Below are positions 56,815 to 64,000 of a DNA stretch of 64,000 bases, in pieces (the stretch's first letter is position 1; each line of letters opens with the position of its first letter). The stretch covers positions 24,094,588-24,158,587 of the forward strand of contig CM064665.1 in the NCBI GenBank assembly GCA_032717465.1, given 5' to 3'. Source of the DNA: Coenobita brevimanus (Eukaryota; Arthropoda; Malacostraca; Decapoda; Coenobitidae). The notes below the pieces were generated by a model, which saw nothing but the letters and a program-made list of their open reading frames with translations, did not search any database and had not been told where the DNA came from. Position numbers and translations under genes: made by a program.

Positions 56815-58760
56815 GCTCACCCCCATACCGCTCCATACTTCCCTACACTTTACCTATTTCTCATTACCCTTGTGTCCCGCTTTCCTTTCTTCGTCTCTTA
56901 CTTCTTTGTCCCACATTCCTAACCTTCACTTCTCTGTCACTTTTGCCTCTCTTTCCCAGTCTCTTGCTCCTTCCCTTCTCACCTAACTATCATTCCCCTC
57001 CTCACCCTGTGTGTGTACGTGCATCCCAACCTCGTCTTCTCTTCTCACTCAACCTTCCCTCACCTGTTGTATTTTCCCCATCATCACTTATTTCTCTCAC
57101 CTCTCCCTCTCACACCACGCCTCTCTTTCCCTTCCTCACTCTCCTAACGCGACTTTTCACTTCTCTCTGATCATTCCCCTTCGGTCACTTCTGCAAACAG
57201 CTCATTTCTTTTTCTCCCCTCTCCTTACTCGTCACTCATTTCTTTGCTTCCCCCTCCTTAACCCTTAGCCTTACAGTTCTTTGCTTCTCATTCTCTCAGC
57301 CCAGAATCTCACTGCATCATCGTTTTTCCTGGAATGATCTGCCACACCTGCACCCAACATTACTCTGACCTTGTCGCTCAACCACCCTATGACTTACTTT
57401 CACTTTTCTAAAATCACCCCCTCCCACCTTCACGTTTGCTTCCTCTTTTTTCCCTGTCTCTTCCATTACCTTTCCACAATTGCATTCCACCTCTCCTCGC
57501 TCCCGCCCCCTCACCTCTCTGGCCTCTCCTCACACCTCACTCCTCATCTTTTACGCTCTTCCACTGCCATTCCCCTCCCTCACCTTCACTGGCCTCTGTC
57601 CCCCCTCGAGTTTGCTGGGGTTATACCTCGTACCTGTTCTCAACATCGCCTTGTTCCCGTCTCCCACACTCAACACTCATTAATTTTGTTTGTCCCTCAC
57701 TCCCTCCCTTCCCACCCATACCCCCCTCCTTCCATCCTCCATCCTCAGCCTCCGAGCTCTTACCCTCTTCACCCCCCCTGTTCTTCCATTCTCATGTATC
57801 CATCTCCTAACCCCCCACCCCATCCCGCACTGAATTACTGCGGTGTTTTTTGAGACCTACATCCAACCTCGCCTTCTCCTCATCGCATCTTCTTTTCCTT
57901 AACCTTTCACCTTTCATCTCTCCTATCTATTCTCCTCCCTAAACTATGCCAGCAAATCACCTCTCTTTCCCCTGCTCACCTGTCACCCCCTAATTCTTTT
58001 ATTAACTCCCTTCTAACTTTTCATTCCATTGTCCTTCATCTTAACACTTAATCATCACCTGCCACTTCCCCAAACTAACCATATTCATTCTTTCTCCCAC
58101 CCACCTTCGCATCGTATTTGCTATGGTAATGTCGGGTTCCTGCATCCAACCTCGTATTGTCAGTGTCACTCTACTTGTCATTCCCATGTCTTTCTTTTCA
58201 CCTTTCACTTGGTTTTTACCCTTCCTCACCACTGCCAGCATCACACCTCTCTTCTCTCCCTTCACCCTCCCTCATCACTGCCAAAGTCTCACCTCTCTTC
58301 TCTCCCTTCACCCTCCCTCACCACTGCCAACACCTCACCTCTCTTCTCTCCCTCCACTCTCTCTCATCACTGCCAGCATCTCACCTCTCTTCTCTCCCTC
58401 CACTCTCCCTCTCCACTGCAACACCTCACCTCTCATCTCTCCCTCCACTCTCCCTCATCATTGCCAGCACCCCACCTCTCTTCTCCCCTCCACTCTTTAT
58501 TTTCCTCCCTCTCTTTACCCCTCTTCACCAATCTCTTCAGTTCCTTAACTTTCACCTTGCCCTCACCGCTTCCTCACCTTACTGCTTAGTAATTGCTTAC
58601 CCCTTCACCTACATCACTCACCCCTAACCTCTTCCCTTCTCCCTCACCTCCCCCCACCTCATCCCCGCATGATGTTAACTGGGGTGATCTCCGGCACCTG
58701 CACCCAGTCTCGCCCTGTCCACGTAATCCCGCCAAATATAAGAGCCAAATTAGCCAGCTT
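56815..58760. repeat. Pyrimidine-rich higher-order repeat, ~280-bp period
   Basis: C/T-rich array in which an anchor resembling 'cacctgcacccaacctcgcc' recurs at about 57018, 57345, 57631, 57855, 58141 and 58695, usually preceded by 'ggggtgatctcc'-like sequence. Spacings are roughly 327, 286, 224, 286 and 554 (about twice 280). Between anchors lie cctcacctctc fillers. One anchor exists in copy 1 at 7984, so the array expanded here. Overlapping Ser/Pro/Leu open frames are compositional. Confidence 0.68.
58217..58495. repeat. 46-bp tandem repeat, about six units
   Basis: Unit ccctcatcactgccagcacc plus tcacctctcttctctccctc and cactct, repeated with few changes. Embedded in the pyrimidine-rich array in place of one expected 280-bp anchor. 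Confidence 0.88.
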
Positions 58761-59077
58761 TTTCTTTCCAACGCACATTTTTTTTTTTTTTTACAGCTTC
58801 CTGTTTTTCCCATGATGTCAAATTTGTAAAGTTCATACTTACGATAATTTTCTTGTGCTTTTTTTTTTATTTTTTAATCGCCACACATTTTGCTTACATC
58901 TGTGGGAGACTAGCTGTATATATTCTGTTTCTCACTGTTTTATTTTTCATGATGGGAATAGTATACACGAAAGGTTGGAGTGTGCACGTTTTTCTTAATG
59001 TCTTTCATTTTTAATCATTTATTATACTGTACAGACAATTGCTTTTCATACACTTTTTTTTTTTTTTTACCGTTGTA

Positions 59078-59455
59078 TTAGGATTTGAGAATAAAATACT
59101 GAGAAGGATTCTTGGGGTAAAGTGGCAAGACAGAGTTACAAATGAAAGAGTAAGGGATATTACGAGAGTGGAACCAGTTAATGAATATGTGAGACTGTCT
59201 CGCTGGAAGTGGCTGGGGCACATATACAGAAAAGAAGGTTGTTTAATACAGGATGTGCCAGAGTGGATTGCTAGAGGAAGAAGAGGTAGAGGTACGCCGA
59301 GGGAAACCTGGTTGAGGACAATGAAAAAAGAAGCAGGAGAGGAGTGTTGGTGGGACCTGAAGGAGATGGCAAGAGACAAATATTGGTGGAGAGAGTTCAT
59401 TGAGGCCCTGTGCATCCCGTGGGGTGCCACAGGAAATGACTGATTGTGGCAAAAC
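59078..59455 (+). pseudogene. LINE C-terminal fragment (fourth lineage)
   Basis: Open plus frame ENKILRRILGVKWQDRVTNE, RVRDITRVEPVNEYVRLSRW, KWLGHIYRKEGCLIQDVPEW, IARGRRGRGTPRETW, then EECWWDLKEMARDKYWWREF and CIPWGATGND. This matches the conserved C-terminal region after the thumb of APE-type LINEs (LRRILGV and RW-WLGH blocks) but differs from LINE-A, LINE-B and the 21.9-kb fragment. It is uninterrupted for about 120 codons, suggesting a fairly recent 5'-truncated insertion. A T-run lies just upstream (59056-59069). No clear tail repeat downstream. Confidence 0.8.
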
Positions 59456-60359
<904 letters not shown>

Positions 60360-60678
60360 TAATTATTGAGGTGAAATACTTATATAGATATGTACGCTCT
60401 GCAGTATTCAGTCTTTTTTCTTTACTTTTTTTTTTTTTTTTTGAACTTCCTCCTGTTTTCCATGATGGCATATTTATTTGGTGGAGTAAAAACGCGCTGC
60501 TGTTTTCATGTGATACATTCTTTTTTTTTAATTCATGTTTGTGAATGGCACGACTTGTTTCTTCTTTCTGGCGTTCCAGTTGTCCAATCAGAAAAGCACG
60601 GCTAAGTGTCTTGGGCCAGCCTTAGTGTCAGTATTTAAGCCCGGAGTAACCAGACGCTTGATTCTGAGTGACATTATT

Positions 60679-61195
60679 ACCTCCGCCAAGGAGGTTATGT
60701 TTTCACCCCTGTCCGTTTGTTTGTTGGTTGGTTGGTTTGTGAGCAAGATTACACAAAAACTACTACGGATTTCCATGAAACTTGGTAGAAGAATGGGCCT
60801 TGGCCCAGAATGGAATCCATTAAATTTTGGTGCGGATCCGGGTAAAGGTGAGAATCCATTTTTTTTTTTTTTTTACATTCTTTAACATTCCGGAAAAGGG
60901 CGTTTTTCAATATATATATATATATTTTTTTTTTTGGTAAATTTTTTCAGTGAATATTGGATGGATCTTGATGGAAAAAAATCAGGCATATTTAGGATGT
61001 TGGTATCTACGAATGTGTACAGTTTGGCGAAGAACCATATAAAATTCCGGATCTAGCAGATTTAAATATGCTTTTATAGGGGGGTAGTCTTTTTCCAGCT
61101 GCCGTACAGTAACAAACAGGACTTCATTAAATTAAAAGGAGTTGCATGTAGGGCCTTGTCGGAGGTATGCGCTCTACTGAGTGTCATTCTAGTTA
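60679..61195 (+). mobile_element. Dispersed non-coding element with ACCTCCGCC ends
   Basis: Begins ACCTCCGCCAAGG and has the near-complement CCTTGTCGGAGGT at 61154-61166 (12 of 13). Internal words: gtccgtttgtttgttggttg, agattacacaaaaactacta, ggatttccatgaaacttggt, cattaaattttggtgcggat, gcgtttttcaatatata, atggatcttgatggaaaaaa and atgcgctctactgag. I recognise this combination as a repeat widespread in aquatic animal genomes; the general statement is from memory, the sequence evidence is the end pair. A direct repeat, ctgagtgacatt (60664) and ctgagtgtcatt (61177), brackets it. Non-coding; a 116-codon frame across the left end is incidental. Confidence 0.7.
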
Positions 61196-61464
61196 GAACA
61201 AGAAACATCAACCCTTCAATGGATTTAAACCCTTTATGAGCCTCCAGTTCAAGCAAGTTAGCCCGCTAGATGACCATGTTAATAGATTTTTACGTGCTGG
61301 TAATCTTTTATTCTGTTAAGTAACTGTACCTCCAGATAAAAGGACAAGAAAAGAAAAAAAAACGAGTAAAAGTAACAATCCAATTCGTCGACTGCTTGAC
61401 TTGCATGGCACCATTAAATCGTCACTGGGTGGCCAGAGGCTGAAGTGGTATGAGGTGAAATCGT

Positions 61465-61535
61465 GGGTGACGTGGTGGTTAAGTGGTTAGAAAGCTTGCT
61501 ACTGTCCGGTAGGAGGCTTGATAGATCCCAGCCAA
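61465..61535 (+). repeat. tRNA-derived SINE-like fragment
   Basis: gacgtggtggttaagtggtt resembles an A box region (TGGTTAAGTGG), and gaggcttgatagatcccagc about 40 bp on resembles a degraded B box (GGTTCGATCCC). Spacing fits a tRNA-like RNA polymerase III promoter. The acceptor stem is not recognisable. It could be coincidence. Confidence 0.4.
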
Positions 61536-61956
61536 GGGCAAGGAGCAATTTGACGAATTGACTTTCGTTAAAATTGATTTTATTGATATTCAGCAAGACC
61601 AACCGATAACTTATGAAATATCCTGGCTAATACCATGCCAACATTCCGGATTGAAATAGCCTTTCCAAGCATTCTATTTGGATTGTGGGTATTAGAGCTG
61701 AAGGGATGACGTGTGAAAGTATGGCACGTAATAAGAATGCTGGGTCATGCTGAGGCTACTAGTAATGGAGTATATATTGCGGTTACTGTTAGTGAAGAGT
61801 ATTCTGAGGCTACTATTACTGTTACTTTTACTGCGAAGAATTCAACATTATTTTTACAAAGAGTTTACTGGTTACTTGGCCGTACACTGAGGCTATCCGT
61901 CCTTCGAAGCAATGTGATGAAGTTTGGGCACCTCGCTCTAGTTGTGTGAGATTCAG

Positions 61957-62025
<69 letters not shown>

Positions 62026-62060
62026 TTCTGTCAGTCTGTTTGTCTGTCCGTCTGTCTGTG
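61957..62060. repeat. (GT)n then GTCT-rich microsatellite
   Basis: Pure GT run to 62023, then gtctgtttgtctgtccgtct. It adjoins the tandem repeat at 62091. Confidence 0.95.
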
Positions 62061-62090
62061 TGTTTGTGCCTTAACTCCTCCTAGACTATT

Positions 62091-62545
62091 TCATGGATCT
62101 GACTTCCTCTGGTTACTCCGAAGGTCTTCCACTATGTACTGTTTTCCAACCATGATTTCAGGGGGTCATCATCCCCACAACTAATTTTAAAAATTCTCAA
62201 AAAAGTTGAAGTAGGGCAGATATGGCTTTGATATCTTAGTATATGTTTACAATGGACTTTAATCCGTAATGATGTATTTGGGAAGCGTGGCCCCCCTTGC
62301 CCCCCAGTAATTCTTAGGGGTCAGCCTCCCTTCCAAAAATAAAAACTACCAGAAACTGAGGAAAGAGGGCACATGGATTTCAACGAAACTTCGCGGGTCA
62401 TTACGTCAGGTTCCTTGATAATGTCTTCCACTATATAAAATTTCCACCATTATTTTTAGGGGGGCAGCCCCCTTCTAAACTTATAAAGGATACAAAACAG
62501 GTGAAGGAGGTAAATATCGTTCTGATATCTTAGTAGATGTTGCAC
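62091..62545 (+). repeat. Two-unit tandem repeat, 281-bp period
   Basis: Units starting catggatctgacttcctctg (62091) and catggatttcaacgaaactt (62372) share ggtcttccactatgtac/tgtcttccactatataa, a-ttttcca-cca-tatttt, agggggtca/ggggggca, gatatcttagtatatgtt/gatatcttagtagatgtt and acaatggac/acaatgggc. Preceded by a GTCT-type microsatellite, as the 60.7-kb element contains a GTTT-type one. Confidence 0.65.
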
Positions 62546-62563
62546 AATGGGCCCCTATCTGCT

Positions 62564-62670
62564 GACTACTACTACTACTACTACTACTACTGCTACTACT
62601 ACTAACTACTACTACTACTACTACTACTATACTACTACTGCTACTACTACTACTACTACTATTACTAATA
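62564..62670. repeat. (CTA)n trinucleotide repeat
   Basis: About 100 bp of ctactactacta with a few ctg and att changes. Confidence 0.96.
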
Positions 62671-63480
62671 CTGTTTCATTCCCATTGTGATCAAGTGGCT
62701 TTTACATCGGGGTACTATCCTCTTTTATGACGCATTAATATCATTTTATACATCTTACCATTGTACATGTCGTAGGACTGGGTACGCAGCTTCTTGTTTT
62801 CCCTGAATGCACAGGAAGGAACCACATATCTACTTTTTTATACATCGAGGTTCCTAATGCTGAAGAGTTTACTGAAATTCATTATTACAAAGAGTTCATC
62901 GGGTCTGCCATTTCTGAACAATATACTGAATTTATAGCTACAGAGAACTGGTAGTTATTGGAAACGCCTGTTATTTCTCCTGCCCTTTTAAAACAATGAT
63001 GCCTATTTTGTTTTTTTCTTGCTTCCGTGAGACGATCAAGTTTAGGAGGGACGCCTGGTAGCATTGGGGCTAGAAACAATCTCCACAAACACAAACCCCG
63101 ACACTAAAAGAGATCTTCTCACCGTCGTTTAGCAACTTTAGTTGGTTATGTATAATGCTTAATTATTTCCATTTCTCTCAATTCAAATTCAGCTAAGATG
63201 AAAGGGGCTTCCTTTGTTACCTTCATCAGGGCAAGGAGATATTATAAACTTCAAAAAAAATTCTGTAACGGAAAGAATAGAGCATACACAAACTGGTCTA
63301 AAGACGGAACATTTGAATTTGCTGTGTGACCTTGATCTCCAAAACATCACTCTCAAGGTCTTTTTTTTTTTTTTTAGTTAACTTTGCCTAATATCCTTGA
63401 CCTTTGACCTTTCCCTGTGACCGTATCCTTTGCCTGAACACTAAAAATTGAAAAAATCTTTACCACTATTTCAATATCAT
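62671..63480. other. Unassigned stretch
   Basis: No gene recognised. 63327-63425 contains tgtgaccttgatctcc and cttgacctttgacctttccc, tgtgacc-type words seen in dispersed invertebrate repeats, around a T-run. Confidence 0.45.
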
Positions 63481-63483
63481 CCC

Positions 63484-63900
63484 TTCCACAATGACAGGTG
63501 GAGTGGGTGGAGTGGGTGTGGAGTGGGTGGGCAAAGTGAGTGACGTGGGAGAAATGGGTAGATGGAATGGGTGGGTAGGATAGGCGAAGTAAGGTGGACA
63601 TAGCGGGTAGGGTGGGTGGGCGTGGTGGGGTTTTCGGGTGGGTTAGGTAAGTGGGTGGGGTTGGTAGGCCTTGAGGGTGGGTGGGCAGTTGAGTGGGATC
63701 TCGGAGGACAAACCAGGTGACGGCCTGACTACACTGGGTGAGTATGTTCATGGGCTGGTGAGTGGATGTTTGGCCAGATGAGGCAAAACAGGTCCACTGG
63801 GGAATATGTGTCTGGGGTGAGTAGGTCCATGACTGGAATAGATCCATGAGGGACGATGGGTCTGTGGAGGAAATGTGATCAGGTGGAAGCATACGGTAGG
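63484..63900. repeat. G-rich degenerate repeat (gtgggtgg)
   Basis: Plus strand rich in gtgggtgg, gagtgggtgg and gtagggtgggtggg, with multiple runs of three to four G at short spacing. Regularity fades after 63700. Minus-strand Pro/Ser/Thr/His frame is compositional. Confidence 0.7.
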
Positions 63901-64000
63901 TCCAGTGGGTAAGAAAACGTCATGTAGGAAATAGCCATGTGAGAAAATAGGCCTGTGTGGGGAGTTGGTGTGTCCCCACTGGGAGAGAATACGTACCTGA

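Larger units (their letters stand above)
45400..59040 (+). repeat. Segmental duplication, copy 2 (TE-expanded)
   Basis: Partner of 3490-8484 in the same orientation. Homologous blocks 45590-45985, 55130-55340, 55415-55460, 56270-56720 and 58690-58945 are interrupted by about 8 kb of mobile elements absent from copy 1 (foldback MITE, pogo element, composite SINE, two piggyBac-like insertions with a third nested, LINE-B 3' end), and the pyrimidine-rich array is roughly three times longer. The stretch 54091-55130 has no element I recognise and only weak similarity to 4450-5190. Confidence 0.7.

Noticed and set aside
57371..58627. Several overlapping Ser/Pro/Leu open frames
   Set aside because: All three plus frames are open in the C/T-rich tandem array, so they reflect composition.
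61465..61535. A functional tRNA gene
   Set aside because: A-box-like and degraded B-box-like words are present, but no cloverleaf or acceptor stem could be drawn; kept only as a low-confidence SINE trace.

Overview
This window looks like repeat-dominated animal nuclear DNA, most likely from an arthropod and, as an inference from the repeat mix, a decapod crustacean. The grounds are long (TA)n, (GT)n and (TC)n microsatellites every few kilobases, no operons or dense coding, and decayed non-LTR retrotransposons, piggyBac-like elements (PBLEs), a pogo/Tigger element and several MITE/SINE-type repeats. I found no convincing host protein-coding gene, no intact tRNA gene and no CRISPR or prokaryotic feature. 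Every recognisable coding region belongs to a mobile element, and every autonomous element is truncated or frameshifted.

Layout. 1-2.8 kb: a PBLE terminus inserted at TTAA into a decayed Jockey/CR1-like LINE, then a 3' fragment of 'LINE-A' and a copy of interspersed repeat R1. 3.5-8.5 kb: copy 1 of an old segmental duplication. 8.5-11.3 kb: LINE-A, an APE-endonuclease/RT element with a GATA-repeat tail. 13.8-14.9 kb: a CAC/CAT/TAC minisatellite open in frame on both strands. 15.1-18.1 kb: LINE-B, a second related LINE. 18-31 kb: microsatellites, R1 copies, an RTE-like RT fragment, a PBLE N-terminal ORF (28.3 kb), a hAT-type MITE (29.5 kb) and a degenerate GC-hairpin tandem repeat (30.4-31.1 kb). 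32.5-34.1 kb: pyrimidine-rich DNA. 34-39 kb: R1 copies, a LINE-A fragment, a 181-bp TTAA MITE, a 5S-rRNA-headed SINE and a piggyBac transposase remnant. 40-45 kb: minisatellites and diverged tandem repeats. 45.4-59 kb: copy 2 of the segmental duplication, about 13.6 kb against 5 kb, enlarged by a foldback MITE, a pogo element carrying a composite SINE, a piggyBac with all three catalytic Asp codons, and a PBLE nested within a PBLE. It ends in a pyrimidine-rich higher-order repeat. 59-64 kb: a LINE C-terminal fragment, an element with ACCTCCGCC ends, tandem repeats and G-rich DNA.

How the parts relate. LINE-A appears to be the partner of short elements in the window: its last ~45 bp plus tetranucleotide tail recur on a 5S-rRNA-headed SINE and on a composite carrying an R1 head. 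The PBLE families share TTAA target sites and CCC-starting inverted ends; they include transposase-bearing copies, deletion derivatives and a MITE found at two loci. Comparing the two duplication copies shows which insertions came later, because the other copy preserves the unoccupied site.
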